Shown: positions 36,459 through 46,236 of the stretch, one piece after another
Layout: each line of letters starts with the position of its first letter
Position numbering within the stretch: the stretch's first letter is position 1
Notes under the pieces: model-generated
What the model saw: only the letters and a program-made list of their open reading frames with translations
What the model was told of the DNA's origin: nothing
Database searches by the model: none
Assembly: GCA_001890945.1 (NCBI GenBank)
Contig: MLAX01000002.1
Coordinates: 434,001-498,000, forward strand
Length of the DNA: 64,000 nt
From: Alphaproteobacteria bacterium AO1-B
Lineage (GTDB): Bacteria > Pseudomonadota > Alphaproteobacteria > Rhizobiales > Stappiaceae
Direction of reading: 5' to 3'
Program-made: the position numbers and the translations under genes

Positions 36459-37229
36459 GTGGATGTCATGACACAGAGTTACTTGGAGGCCTTGGCCGCG
36501 ACAAAGGGCGGGATTGCCGTCACCGTGGTTGTTCCTGCCAAAGATGAGGCTGAGAATCTGCCAATTCTTCTGGACGAGATTGAAACGGCACTCAGCGGAC
36601 GGACGTTTGAAGTCATTGTAATCGACGACGGATCATCTGACGGGACCGACATTGTTCTCCAGGACTATGCGGCAACGCATGACTGGCTGCGTCCGGTTCG
36701 GCACGAAAAGTCTTGCGGTCAGAGCTGTGCAGTACGCACCGGACTTCAGCATGCGCGTGGTGACGTCGTCGCCACCATCGATGGAGACGGGGAAAACAAT
36801 CCGGCGTACATACCGCAGCTGATCGATGCTCTTGATGCCGCCGGGCCGTCTGCTGCGCTTGCAGCGGGTCAACGGCTTGGCCGGAAGGCAAGCCTTGCCA
36901 AACGGTATGCTTCCAAGTTCGCCAACAAACTGCGGGGCGCCATTTTAAGGGACAACACCCGTGACAGCGGCTGCGGTCTCAAAGCGCTGCGCCGTGAGGT
37001 CTTCCTTCAGCTTCCGTATTTTGACAGCTGGCACCGGTTTCTCCCGGCATTGGTAATCCGCGAAGGATACAATGTGGTGCATATTGACGTTCAGGACCGG
37101 CAACGGCGCCACGGGACCTCGAAATACGGTATCTTCGACCGGGCGTTGGTCGGGGTGTTGGATTTGTTTGGTGTGTGGTGGTTGCGCCGCCGCCGCAAAA
37201 AAATTCCGGTTGTCCGGCCATTGACCTAA
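36459..37229 (+). CDS. Family 2 glycosyltransferase, DPM1/ArnC-like
   Basis: This 256-residue protein carries VVVPAKDEAENLP, the nucleotide-sugar motif VIDDGSSDGT and TIDGDGENNP. The C-terminal HGTSKYG stretch is typical of polyprenyl-phosphate mannose/glucose synthases. It probably loads a sugar onto undecaprenyl phosphate for the upstream ArnT-like enzyme. The GTG start directly abuts the PAP2 stop; an in-frame ATG at 36468 is an alternative. It lacks the C-terminal membrane spans of ArnC. Confidence 0.9.
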   Translation: MDVMTQSYLEALAATKGGIAVTVVVPAKDEAENLPILLDEIETALSGRTFEVIVIDDGSSDGTDIVLQDYAATHDWLRPVRHEKSCGQSCAVRTGLQHARGDVVATIDGDGENNPAYIPQLIDALDAAGPSAALAAGQRLGRKASLAKRYASKFANKLRGAILRDNTRDSGCGLKALRREVFLQLPYFDSWHRFLPALVIREGYNVVHIDVQDRQRRHGTSKYGIFDRALVGVLDLFGVWWLRRRRKKIPVVRPLT

Positions 37230-37292
37230 TTTGACGCCACAATTTCCGAGCAGAAACGCGCCGCTGGCGTATCAAGGTAACTGGAATCCGAC

Positions 37293-37607
37293 ATGGCTGC
37301 CCTCATAGACTGGTTTCATGCAGTCTTCATTGCACAGTTTGATTTTTGGCTGATCTTCGGTCTGGCTGCGCAATCAATGTTTATGATGCGCTTTGTTGTT
37401 CAATGGATGGCATCCGAACGTGTCGGACGATCCATCGTGCCGATCGCTTTTTGGTTCTTTTCGATTGCTGGCGGGATCATGCTGTTCACATACGGTGTGA
37501 TCAAGAAGGAGCCGATCATCATTCTGGGGCAGGGGCTCGGACTGGTGATTTATTTCCGGAACCTTTGGCTGATTTTTAAGGAAAAGCGGCGCGATCCTGC
37601 AATCTGA
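37293..37607 (+). CDS. LAB_N-domain membrane protein
   Basis: This 104-residue protein has three predicted membrane segments and the lipid-A-biosynthesis N-terminal domain pattern: MRFVVQWMASERVGRSIVP, FWFFSIAGGIMLFTYG and GQGLGLVIYFRNLWLI. In other bacteria this domain is stand-alone or fused to glycosyltransferases, in operons that decorate lipid A. It is last in the four-gene operon and probably a small membrane helper. Confidence 0.9.
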   Translation: MAALIDWFHAVFIAQFDFWLIFGLAAQSMFMMRFVVQWMASERVGRSIVPIAFWFFSIAGGIMLFTYGVIKKEPIIILGQGLGLVIYFRNLWLIFKEKRRDPAI

Positions 37608-37650
37608 CCGCGCCGTAGTTCGTGTGATATTTTGAGTGATTAGGTTGTGA

Positions 37651-38502
37651 TCAGTCTGTGAAATCGCTTTCGTTCATGACCCGGGCCGAACCGGAAACAC
37701 GGATCGAACTTCCCTTTTCAGATCCGATCTCCGCAACGATCCGGCTGGGATGCCCCATGTCAAATCCCTGATTGATTTCGATGCGGCCCTGATGCGGCCA
37801 ACCAATGTCCCGCAGATATCCGGCATAGGCAGCGCTGGCAGCCCCAGTTGCCGGATCTTCATAGACCCCGCCCGAGGCAAAGGCATTGCGTGTATGGAAG
37901 AGTTGTGGCGTTTCGCTGAAGGCGATTAGAATCGTAACCCACCCATGCTTTTCCATCAGTTTACGTCCCGCTTCCTGATCATAGGTCATGTCCGAAACGG
38001 CCTCGCGTGAGTTAAGCGTCAGCGCAAAATGATCTGCGCCGCCATGGACGAGCGCTGGCGGGATGCGGATATCGATCTGATCTTTCGTGTAGCCGAAGAG
38101 ATCCATAACCTCGCTCACAACACCATCCGGTGCTGGTTGGCTTTTTGTCGGGGGCGATTGGAGGGCGGCTTCCACGAGTTCGCCTGAGACAGCGCCTTCC
38201 ACGGAGATTTCAGCTTCGTTGAGCTTCAGATTGTAGCGCCCTGGACCGAATTCGCGGGTAAGGGCGGATCCGAGTGCGATGGTTGCATGACCACAAAACG
38301 GCACTTCGGATTGCGGCGAGAAATAGCGGACCCGCCAGGCCCCGTCGCCTTGAGGCGCAGCAAATGCGGTTTCGGAAAAGCCAACATCCGCTGCGATGGC
38401 GCGCATGTCTTCGACCGACGGATGCGCGTTACTAATGAGCACACCGGCCGGATTGCCGCCGGTGTCGCCATCTGAAAATGCGGAGATGCGCTGAATGTCC
38501 AT
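37651..38502 (-). CDS. PhzF-family isomerase/epimerase
   Basis: I start at MDIQRISAF (38502), with AAGG upstream; a longer frame would add an unlikely Cys-rich tail. The 283-residue protein has the PhzF fold markers: GNPAGV near the start, the catalytic glutamate in FSETAF, and VPFCGHATIA, with the mirrored second half DPATGAASAAYAGYL. The substrate is unknown; most PhzF relatives outside phenazine loci are uncharacterised. It is convergent with the LAB_N gene. Confidence 0.9.
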   Translation of the reverse strand: MDIQRISAFSDGDTGGNPAGVLISNAHPSVEDMRAIAADVGFSETAFAAPQGDGAWRVRYFSPQSEVPFCGHATIALGSALTREFGPGRYNLKLNEAEISVEGAVSGELVEAALQSPPTKSQPAPDGVVSEVMDLFGYTKDQIDIRIPPALVHGGADHFALTLNSREAVSDMTYDQEAGRKLMEKHGWVTILIAFSETPQLFHTRNAFASGGVYEDPATGAASAAYAGYLRDIGWPHQGRIEINQGFDMGHPSRIVAEIGSEKGSSIRVSGSARVMNESDFTD

Positions 38503-38602
38503 GGTGGGAGCCTTTGTGTGTTTTCGGTCCCCACCATTTTGTGACAAACAAGTCTGATCGCAACAGTTGCTATCCATGAAACTTGTTCATGGAATCCATC
38601 AA

Positions 38603-39778
38603 TTATGCGAAAGCCTTGTCGAGGGCTTGGCCAAGATCCCTGATCAGATCCTCTGGATCTTCAAGGCCGATGTGAAGGCGAACCGAGTGAAGATCCGGAT
38701 CAACATTTGTCGCCGAACGCATGCCTTTCAATCGAACCGGTATCGCAAGACTTTCAAATCCGCCCCAGGAATATCCAAGACCAAACAGGGTCAGGGCGTC
38801 GAGGCACGCATAGGCCTGCTCTTGTTTTGTCCCGGCCGCAAAGTCGAAGCCGCACAGGCCGGATGCGCCAGAAAAGTCTCGCTTCCAGAGCTCATGGCCG
38901 GGATCGCTCTCAAGCGCGGGATATCTGATTGCGCCGATGGCGGGCTGCGCCTTCAGCCAATCTAGGACGACAGCTGTGTTTTTCTGGTGCCGCTCAAGGC
39001 GGACCGACAGGGTCCGAAGCCCGCGCAAACCCAAATAGACATCATCAGGACCGACATGGCTGCCCATTGCGCCATGGAGCGTGTCCAGTTTGTGCCAGGC
39101 TTTTTTGCTGGCAGCGATCGTGCCGAGCATGACGTCTGAATGACCCACAATGTATTTCGTGCCCGCCTGGATGGAGAGATCAACGCCGAATGCAATTGGC
39201 TGGCAATAGAGCGGACTGGCCCAGGTGTTGTCCATGAGCACGGTCGCATCGATTTCGTGCGCGGCTGCCGCAATTGCTGGAACGTCCTGCATTTCGAAGG
39301 TGAGGGAGCCTGGGGCCTCAGTAAAGACTGCAGTGGTGTTCGGTTTGAAGAGCGATTTGATGTCCGCACCGACAGCCGGATCGTAGTACTCAACATCAAC
39401 GTTGAGGCCTGGCAGGACAGTATCTGCAAAGTGACGGGTCGGGCCGTAAGCCGTATCGGCGATCAGCATATGATCGCCTGCCTTCACGCAGGACAGAATC
39501 GCCAGCGCAATTGCGTTCAGGCCGGAGTTGGCCAGTTTCACGCCCGCCGCGCCCTCAATCTCCTTCAAGGCGTCTTCAAGGGAATCAGTGGTGGGATTGC
39601 CGCGGCGTGCATAGGAGTACTTCTGCGCGCCCGTCACCATGGTCTTGGTGTCGGGATAGAGCACTGTGGAGGCATGGACGACTGGCGGATTGACAAACCC
39701 ATGGAACCCGGACGGATCCCGGCCGCTGTGCGCAAGAACGGTTTCAATGCTTCTTTTTTTGTCCGTCGTATTCGTCAT
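38603..39778 (-). CDS. metC: Cystathionine beta-lyase
   Basis: This 391-residue PLP enzyme belongs to the Cys/Met metabolism family. Visible are YARRGNPTTDSLE, the PLP-lysine region GTKYIVGHSDVMLG and the late SWGGFESL motif, the last favouring beta-lyase over gamma-synthase. It would cleave cystathionine to homocysteine, pyruvate and ammonia in methionine synthesis. It is divergent from the first aapJ-like gene across about 230 bases. Confidence 0.92.
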   Translation of the reverse strand: MTNTTDKKRSIETVLAHSGRDPSGFHGFVNPPVVHASTVLYPDTKTMVTGAQKYSYARRGNPTTDSLEDALKEIEGAAGVKLANSGLNAIALAILSCVKAGDHMLIADTAYGPTRHFADTVLPGLNVDVEYYDPAVGADIKSLFKPNTTAVFTEAPGSLTFEMQDVPAIAAAAHEIDATVLMDNTWASPLYCQPIAFGVDLSIQAGTKYIVGHSDVMLGTIAASKKAWHKLDTLHGAMGSHVGPDDVYLGLRGLRTLSVRLERHQKNTAVVLDWLKAQPAIGAIRYPALESDPGHELWKRDFSGASGLCGFDFAAGTKQEQAYACLDALTLFGLGYSWGGFESLAIPVRLKGMRSATNVDPDLHSVRLHIGLEDPEDLIRDLGQALDKAFA

Positions 39779-40009
39779 CTATCCTTCAGTCCGCTTTGGC
39801 TGTCTTGTTTTTCCATGTCGGCACTCAGCACCGGCCCAATGCCAACGAGCTGATCATGTGATGCGCCGATCGTCTTCCTGATCGCGAAACTGCGTCAAAT
39901 CGCTGTTTTTCCCAAGACATTTTTTCATTGGTATTCGTGATTTGTTGCAATGGTCCTTTGAAAGGCAGGGATTTGCGAGCCCTATTTCGCGCCTCAGGAG
40001 GACTGAAAA

Positions 40010-41026
40010 ATGAAAAATACTTTCAAAAGCCTGGTGGTTGCGGCCGCCTTTTCCGGCGCTGCCTTTCCCGCTTCTGCGTCAACACTCGAGCAGGCCAAGG
40101 AGAACGGTTACTTCACCTGTGGTGTGAGCCAGGGCAATCCCGGGTTTTCCAACCCGGACAGCGATGGCAACTGGAGTGGGCTGGATGTCGACTACTGCCG
40201 AGCGATTGCCGCAGCCGTTCTCGGGGATCCGACTGCAGTCAAGTTCCGGCCATTGTCATCACCTGAACGGTTCGCGGCTCTACAATCCGGCGAAATCGAC
40301 GTTCTGTCACGCACGACAACATGGACGATGTCGCGCGACACGAACCTTGGCGCCAACTTCGCCGGTGTCATGTACTATGATGGCCAGGCGATGATGGTCC
40401 GCAAGGAGCTTGGAATTACATCGGCCATGGAACTTGCCGGGGCTTCGGTTTGCACGGCGACTGGAACCACGACGGAACTCAACGTCGCCGACTTCTTCCG
40501 GGTCAACAGCATGGAGTACGAGGTCGTTGCCTTCGAAAAAAATGATGAGGTGACACAAGCCTATGATGCCGGCCGGTGTGACGTCTACACGACCGACAAA
40601 TCGGGTCTGCACGCCAACCGTTTGACGCTGACCGATCCGTCCGAGCACATGATTTTGCCAGAGGTCATTTCAAAAGAGCCACTGGGCCCGGTGGTCAGGC
40701 AGGGCGACGACCAGTGGTTCAATATTGCGAAATGGACCTTGAACGTTCTGATTAACGCAGAAGAACTCGGTGTGACCCAGGCAAATGTCGCAGACATGGC
40801 GTCGTCCGATAACCCAGCTGTAAAACGGCTGCTTGGGGTGGAAGGCAACTTCGGCGGTGCGCTCGGACTTGATCAGAACTGGGCCGTCCTCATCATAAGC
40901 GCGGTCGGGAATTACGGAGAAATCTTCGCGCGCAACGTTGGTGTTGATACCCCGCTTGGAATTGAGCGCGGTTTGAACGCGTCCTGGCTCGACGGCGGTA
41001 TTCTTTACGCCCCGCCGGTTCGGTAA
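40010..41026 (+). CDS. AapJ-like amino-acid-binding protein (first copy)
   Basis: This 338-residue periplasmic protein has a signal peptide (SLVVAAAFSGAAFPASAS) and a family 3 solute-binding fold: GYFTCGVSQGNPGFSNP, DVDYCRAIAAAV and DVLSRTTTWTMSRD. It is closely similar along its whole length to the next gene. Codon choice is ordinary, whereas the second copy is strongly biased, so this copy is probably less expressed. A stem-loop without T-run (41038-41065) follows. It may bind a different amino acid through the same permease. Confidence 0.92.
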   Translation: MKNTFKSLVVAAAFSGAAFPASASTLEQAKENGYFTCGVSQGNPGFSNPDSDGNWSGLDVDYCRAIAAAVLGDPTAVKFRPLSSPERFAALQSGEIDVLSRTTTWTMSRDTNLGANFAGVMYYDGQAMMVRKELGITSAMELAGASVCTATGTTTELNVADFFRVNSMEYEVVAFEKNDEVTQAYDAGRCDVYTTDKSGLHANRLTLTDPSEHMILPEVISKEPLGPVVRQGDDQWFNIAKWTLNVLINAEELGVTQANVADMASSDNPAVKRLLGVEGNFGGALGLDQNWAVLIISAVGNYGEIFARNVGVDTPLGIERGLNASWLDGGILYAPPVR

Positions 41027-41418
41027 AAAGGTCTTGGTCCGATGCTTTTACACGAGTGCATCGGATCTCACTTTGCGGCGTTTCAGCTCTTTCCGTAGGG
41101 GACGCAGCCTTAGCGAACAAAAACGAATGATTACGTAATGGGCAGCCAATGAGGCGAAACTAGACATGTTCGCGTTTTGTGCAGCCATGGTAACCGTAAT
41201 CCTACTTCGGCCCGAGAATTTTAACGAGATATCGTCAGCAAGTACTTGACCCGAACACGCAAATGCCATCGTATGGGGGCTGTTGGATCGGGGGGATGAT
41301 TTCCGGAGGAACCAGCGCTTTGCGCTGGAATTTGCCCGCAATGTCGGGCGAAGAGGACATCAACTCATACCGGCCAGCTAAATAAAAGTTATGGGTAACA
41401 AATAAAGGCTGCATATCC
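41027..41418. promoter_or_regulatory. 392-base region between the two aapJ genes
   Basis: The region starts with an eight-base-pair stem-loop (TCCGATGC at 41038-41045 with GCATCGGA at 41058-41065), without a clear T-run. The rest has no convincing gene and probably holds a separate promoter and leader for the highly biased second aapJ. Confidence 0.4.
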
Positions 41419-42435
41419 ATGTCTAACAAAATCCTTCCGCTCGTACTCGGCGCCGCTATGGGTGTCGCTGCGACAGCTGCTGGTGCGACGACGCTGGAAG
41501 ACGTCAAGGGCAAAGGCTTCATCCAGTGTGGTGTGAGCCAGGGTCTGCCGGGCTTCTCAAACCCGGATGCACAGGGGAACTGGACCGGTCTCGACGTTGA
41601 TCTCTGCCGCGCAATGGCTGCTGCAGTATTCGGCGACGCTTCTGCCGTTAAATTCACTCCGCTTTCTGCCAAAGAGCGCTTCACCGCTCTGCAGTCTGGC
41701 GAAGTCGACGTTCTGTCCCGGAACACCACCTGGACCATGTCCCGCGACACTCAGCTTGGTCTGAACTTCGCTGGCGTCAACTACTACGACGGTCAGGGCT
41801 TCATGGTCCGTAAGGATCTGGGCGTGACCTCTGCTCTGGAACTGTCCGGCGCATCTGTCTGCACCAACACCGGTACAACCACCGAGCTGAACGTTGCTGA
41901 CTACTTCCGTGCGAACAACATGCCGTACGAAATCGTCGCTTTCGAAAAAGCTGACGAAGTTGTCGCTGCATACGACGCTGGCCGGTGTGACGTTTACACC
42001 ACGGACGCATCCGGCCTGTACGCTCAGCGCCTGAAGCTGACCAACCCGGGCGACCACATGGTTCTGCCGGAAATCATTTCCAAAGAGCCGCTTGGTCCGG
42101 TTGTTCGTCAGGGCGACGATGAGTGGTTTAACATCGCTAAGTGGACCCTCAACGCAATGATCAACGCCGAAGAAATGGGCGTGACCTCTGCAAACGTTGA
42201 CGAAATGAAGGGTTCTGACAACCCGTCCGTCAAGCGTCTGCTGGGCGCTGAAGGTGCATTCGGTGAGGCCATCGGCCTGTCCAACGACTGGGCTTACAAC
42301 ATCATCAAAAACGTTGGTAACTACGAAGAAAGCTTCAATGCCAACGTCGGTCCGGACACTCCGCTCGGCATCTCCCGCGGCGTGAACGCTCTGTGGTCGA
42401 ACGGTGGTTTCCTGTACGCTCCGCCGGTACGCTAA
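41419..42435 (+). CDS. aapJ: General L-amino acid ABC transporter, binding protein AapJ
   Basis: AapJ is the periplasmic receptor of the broad-range AapJQMP system. The 338-residue protein has a signal peptide (GAAMGVAATAAGA) and the same family 3 motifs as its neighbour. Codon use is strongly biased to preferred codons (CTG, GCT, GTT, AAC), as expected for a very abundant binding protein. It is followed by a stem-loop and the permease and ATPase genes. Confidence 0.95.
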   Translation: MSNKILPLVLGAAMGVAATAAGATTLEDVKGKGFIQCGVSQGLPGFSNPDAQGNWTGLDVDLCRAMAAAVFGDASAVKFTPLSAKERFTALQSGEVDVLSRNTTWTMSRDTQLGLNFAGVNYYDGQGFMVRKDLGVTSALELSGASVCTNTGTTTELNVADYFRANNMPYEIVAFEKADEVVAAYDAGRCDVYTTDASGLYAQRLKLTNPGDHMVLPEIISKEPLGPVVRQGDDEWFNIAKWTLNAMINAEEMGVTSANVDEMKGSDNPSVKRLLGAEGAFGEAIGLSNDWAYNIIKNVGNYEESFNANVGPDTPLGISRGVNALWSNGGFLYAPPVR

Positions 42436-42459
42436 TCCTCTGATTTAAAGAGGTTTTTG

Positions 42460-42488
42460 GGGTTCCGGCGGCATGACTGCCGGAACCC
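42460..42488 (+). terminator. Stem-loop between aapJ and aapQ
   Basis: A perfect ten-base stem (GGGTTCCGGC / GCCGGAACCC) with a nine-base loop lies 25 bases after aapJ and lacks a strong T-run. It could partly terminate or protect the aapJ message, giving excess binding protein over permease, as in other ABC operons. Confidence 0.6.
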
Positions 42489-42671
42489 TCAATAAATTCT
42501 GCGCCAAAATAACCGGAAATCATCCGGACAGTGCGCGGGGAACACACCTGCTTTCTGCCGATAGGGGACGCTGAACAAGCGTTGAGATGGAAAGCAGACG
42601 ACGCCACGTCCACGGCTTGCGGACACTTGATCTGCCACATATGCCGGGCGTGATAACTTGGGCGAGGTTCT

Positions 42672-43886
42672 ATGTCAGTCATGGAGCAGGACTCGGCGGG
42701 GGCGCCGGCGCGTGCTTCGCTGGTGAATGATCCGAAGGTACGCGGGCTGTTTTATCAGGCACTCCTGATCGCGGCTTTGGTCTTCTTCGGATACTTCATA
42801 GTGACGAACACGGTAGCCAACCTGGAGCGGCAGAACATTGCCTCCGGTTGGGGTTTCGTTGAAAATACGGCCGGTTTTGGCATCATCCAATCCTTGGTTC
42901 CGTATGCCGAAACGTCTACTTATGGCCAGGCGATTTTCGTCGGCTTTCTCAACACACTTATGGTCGCAGTCGTCGGGATCTTTTTTGCGACCATCATCGG
43001 ATTTGTCGTTGGTATTGCGCGGCTGTCCAACAACTGGGTCATCAACCAGATCGCGTATTGGTATGTCGAGCTGGTCCGAAATGTTCCACTTCTTCTCCAG
43101 ATCTTCTTCTGGTACTTCGCCGTTCTGCGCGCGGTGCCGGGCAAGCGGGAAAAGTGGTCCTTGTTCGACACCTTTCACCTAAACATTGCCGGGTTGCGGA
43201 TGCCCAAACCCATTTGGGAAGACGGCTCCGGCTTTATCGGCTTTGCTTTGATCATTGGTATCGTCGCGTCTGTTGTGGTCTCCAAATGGGCACGCAAGCG
43301 CCAGGACGAAACGGGGCAGCAATTCCCCGTCTTCTGGACCGCGCTCGGTTTGATCATCGGTTTGCCGGTCATCACCTATTTCGTGACCGGAATGCCAATG
43401 TATCTTGAGCATCCGAATTTCGTTGAAACAGGTCCCATCCTGCGCCGCGGCTTTGAGCTTGGTGTCGGTTTCAACCTGATCCCGGAGTTCCTTGCTCTGA
43501 CAACTGCTCTCGCGATCTATACGGCTGCGTTCATCGCGGAAATCGTCCGGGCGGGCATTCAGGCTGTCAGTCACGGCCAGACCGAAGCATCGCATGCCCT
43601 TGGCCTGCGCAACGGTCCGACCCTTCGTCTTGTGGTCATTCCGCAGGCGATGCGGGTCATCATTCCGCCGCTGACCAGCCAATACCTGAACCTGACGAAA
43701 AACTCGTCCCTTGCTGTGGCTATTGCCTTCCCGGACCTTGTTTCCGTGGGCGGTACTGTTCTCAATCAGACCGGTCAGGCGATTGAGATCATTGCGATCT
43801 GGATGGCGGTTTATCTGTCGCTCAGTCTGATCACCTCAGCCTTCATGAACTGGTACAACCAGCGCATGGCGCTCGTGGAACGGTAA
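42672..43886 (+). CDS. aapQ: General L-amino acid ABC transporter, permease AapQ
   Basis: This 404-residue inner-membrane permease is longer than typical HisM-type permeases because of an insertion between early spans, a feature of the Aap/Bzt family. Markers include ELVRNVPLLLQIFFWYF and the cytoplasmic EAA loop EASHALGLRNGPTLRLVVIPQA. It forms a heterodimer with AapM. Gene order aapJ-aapQ-aapM-aapP is canonical. Confidence 0.95.
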   Translation: MSVMEQDSAGAPARASLVNDPKVRGLFYQALLIAALVFFGYFIVTNTVANLERQNIASGWGFVENTAGFGIIQSLVPYAETSTYGQAIFVGFLNTLMVAVVGIFFATIIGFVVGIARLSNNWVINQIAYWYVELVRNVPLLLQIFFWYFAVLRAVPGKREKWSLFDTFHLNIAGLRMPKPIWEDGSGFIGFALIIGIVASVVVSKWARKRQDETGQQFPVFWTALGLIIGLPVITYFVTGMPMYLEHPNFVETGPILRRGFELGVGFNLIPEFLALTTALAIYTAAFIAEIVRAGIQAVSHGQTEASHALGLRNGPTLRLVVIPQAMRVIIPPLTSQYLNLTKNSSLAVAIAFPDLVSVGGTVLNQTGQAIEIIAIWMAVYLSLSLITSAFMNWYNQRMALVER

Positions 43887-43896
43887 GGAGAGCGAC

Positions 43897-45048
43897 ATGT
43901 CAAAAACTGAAGTGTTTCAAGTTCGAACGGAAGAGGCGCCGCTCCTGCCGGCGCCGATTTCCACCACCGGTGTCATCGGCTGGATGCGGCAGAACCTGTT
44001 CTCGTCCATCGGCAACACCATTCTGACCGTGATCGGGATACTGCTCGCTTACTCGATGCTCGCGCCGTTTATCCAATTCGCGTTTATCGACGCGGTCTGG
44101 ACCGGCGACAATCGTGAAGCGTGTCTGCCCCAAGATGGCGGCCATAGCGGCGCTTGCTGGGCGTATGTCGAAGCATACTTCCCGCAATTCATCTATGGCC
44201 GGTATCCGGTTGAAGAGCGTTACCGGGTGGACATCGTTTATGCGCTGTTTGCTCTGCTCCTTGTGCCGTTGGCGATCCCGAGCGCACCGTTCAAGAAGAT
44301 CAACGCGATCCTCTTCCTTGTGGTGTTCCCGATCATTGCCTACTTCCTGCTGACCGGTCTGGTCATCGGCGACAACGTCGTTCTGCCGATTGTCGAGACT
44401 GCAGTTTGGGGTGGTCTGCTGGTGACCTTGGTCATTGCGGTGACAGGTATCGTGGCGTCTCTGCCCTTGGGTGTGGCGCTCGCGCTTGGACGCCGTTCCA
44501 AGATGCCGATCATCAAGCTGGTCTCGATCATCTTCATCGAGTTCTGGCGCGGTGTGCCGCTGATTACCGTGTTGTTCATGTCCTCGGTGATGCTGCCACT
44601 CTTCCTGCCGGAAGGGGTGACCTTCGACAAGCTCTTGCGGGTTCTGATCGGGGTGACGCTGTTCTCGGCAGCCTACATGGCGGAAGTGGTCCGCGGCGGT
44701 CTTCAGGCGATCCCGAAGGGACAGTATGAAGGCGCCATGGCCCTTGGTCTCCGGTTCTGGCCGATGATGTACCTCATCATCCTGCCGCAGGCTCTGAAGC
44801 TTGTGATCCCGGGGATCGTCAACACCTTCATCGGCCTGTTCAAGGACACCACACTGGTACTGATCGTCGGCATGTTCGACCTTCTTGGCCAGATTCAGTC
44901 GTCCTTCACGGATCCGACGTGGTCGACACCCAGCCAGGGCCATACCGGTTACCTTTTTGCAGCGATCATCTTCTTCGTGTTCTGCTTCGGCATGTCGCGA
45001 TATTCCATCTATATGGAGAAGAAGCTGCACACCGGACACAAACGATAA
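43897..45048 (+). CDS. aapM: General L-amino acid ABC transporter, permease AapM
   Basis: This 383-residue second permease starts 10 bases after aapQ. It has several membrane spans, the IEFWRGVPLITVLFM motif and the EAA loop EGAMALGLRFWPMMYLIILPQA that contacts the AapP ATPase. The N-terminal part carries the extra periplasmic region typical of AapM/BztC. Confidence 0.95.
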   Translation: MSKTEVFQVRTEEAPLLPAPISTTGVIGWMRQNLFSSIGNTILTVIGILLAYSMLAPFIQFAFIDAVWTGDNREACLPQDGGHSGACWAYVEAYFPQFIYGRYPVEERYRVDIVYALFALLLVPLAIPSAPFKKINAILFLVVFPIIAYFLLTGLVIGDNVVLPIVETAVWGGLLVTLVIAVTGIVASLPLGVALALGRRSKMPIIKLVSIIFIEFWRGVPLITVLFMSSVMLPLFLPEGVTFDKLLRVLIGVTLFSAAYMAEVVRGGLQAIPKGQYEGAMALGLRFWPMMYLIILPQALKLVIPGIVNTFIGLFKDTTLVLIVGMFDLLGQIQSSFTDPTWSTPSQGHTGYLFAAIIFFVFCFGMSRYSIYMEKKLHTGHKR

Positions 45049-45115
45049 CGCTCTTCCGGGGCGCGCGGGATGAAATCGCTGCGCCCCGGTCCAAAGACAC
45101 TCTTGGAGTAAATCA

Positions 45116-45919
45116 ATGACCGAAAACGCTGTACGCGACGATGACTTGGCTGCCGATCGCACCAAGATGAAGGTCTCCGACACGGACGTCGCCATCGAAA
45201 TCAAGAACATGAACAAGTGGTACGGGGACTTCCACGTGTTGCGCGACATCAACCTGCGCGTGATGTCCGGCGAACGGATCGTCATCTGCGGCCCGTCCGG
45301 GTCCGGCAAGTCAACGATGATCCGTTGCATCAACCGTCTGGAAGAGCACCAGGCTGGTCAGATCATCGTGGAAGGTACGGAACTGACAGACGATCTGAAA
45401 AAGATCGACGAGATCCGCCGCGAAGTTGGCATGTGCTTTCAGCATTTCAACCTGTTTCCGCATCTGACCATTCTTGAAAACTGCACCTTAGCGCCGATCT
45501 GGGTTCGCAAGATGCCGAAGAAGGAAGCTGAAGATATTGCGATGCACTATCTTGAGCGGGTCAAGATCCCAGAGCAGGCGCTGAAATACCCGGGTCAGCT
45601 CTCTGGTGGTCAGCAGCAGCGTGTGGCAATTGCCCGTTCGCTTTGCATGAACCCGAAAATCATGCTGTTCGATGAGCCGACCTCGGCGCTTGATCCGGAG
45701 ATGATCAAGGAAGTGCTCGACGTGATGGTTGGTTTGGCTGAAGAAGGCATGACCATGCTTTGCGTGACCCACGAGATGGGCTTTGCCCGTAAGGTTGCCA
45801 ACCGGGTGATCTTCATGGATGCCGGCCAGATCGTTGAGCAGAACGAGCCGGAAGAATTCTTCACCAATCCGCAGCACGAGCGGACGAAATTGTTCCTCAG
45901 CCAGATCCTTCATCACTGA
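45116..45919 (+). CDS. aapP: General L-amino acid ABC transporter, ATPase AapP
   Basis: This 267-residue ABC ATPase has Walker [10 protein letters not shown], signature [15 protein letters not shown], Walker [13 protein letters not shown] and the switch histidine in CVTHEMGFA. It powers uptake, and in some rhizobia also efflux, of amino acids through AapQM. A TTGGAG-type ribosome site precedes it, and a strong terminator follows. Confidence 0.96.
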   Translation: MTENAVRDDDLAADRTKMKVSDTDVAIEIKNMNKWYGDFHVLRDINLRVMSGERIVICGPSGSGKSTMIRCINRLEEHQAGQIIVEGTELTDDLKKIDEIRREVGMCFQHFNLFPHLTILENCTLAPIWVRKMPKKEAEDIAMHYLERVKIPEQALKYPGQLSGGQQQRVAIARSLCMNPKIMLFDEPTSALDPEMIKEVLDVMVGLAEEGMTMLCVTHEMGFARKVANRVIFMDAGQIVEQNEPEEFFTNPQHERTKLFLSQILHH

Positions 45920-45950
45920 CGGATCCCGGCGAACCAAACACACTCTTGGA

Positions 45951-45980
45951 AATCCCGGACCTGTGGTCCGGGATTTTTTT
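45951..45980 (+). terminator. Rho-independent terminator of the aap operon
   Basis: The stem AATCCCGGACC / GGTCCGGGATT is followed by a T-run (seven or more). It lies about 30 bases after aapP. The remaining gap to 46236 is AT-rich and shows no gene. Confidence 0.93.
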
Positions 45981-46236
45981 GTCATTTGTCGTAAAATGCC
46001 AAACCAACGTTTCTGAAAAACCAAAAAATAGGCCCCAAAACGACCGCGAATCGTCCATCTAAACTTATTTAAGTGACTACAAAATAGGCATTATTCAGCC
46101 TGTCTTGGTAGATCTGCATATGCGAAAAGTAACGAAAATTGCTGAAACTATTGGTAGTTATTTCTAGGTGGTTTGCAATTTATAATATGTTTAGCATTTC
46201 AATATGACCTAACGGCAGTATGTTGCGAGGGCTGCC

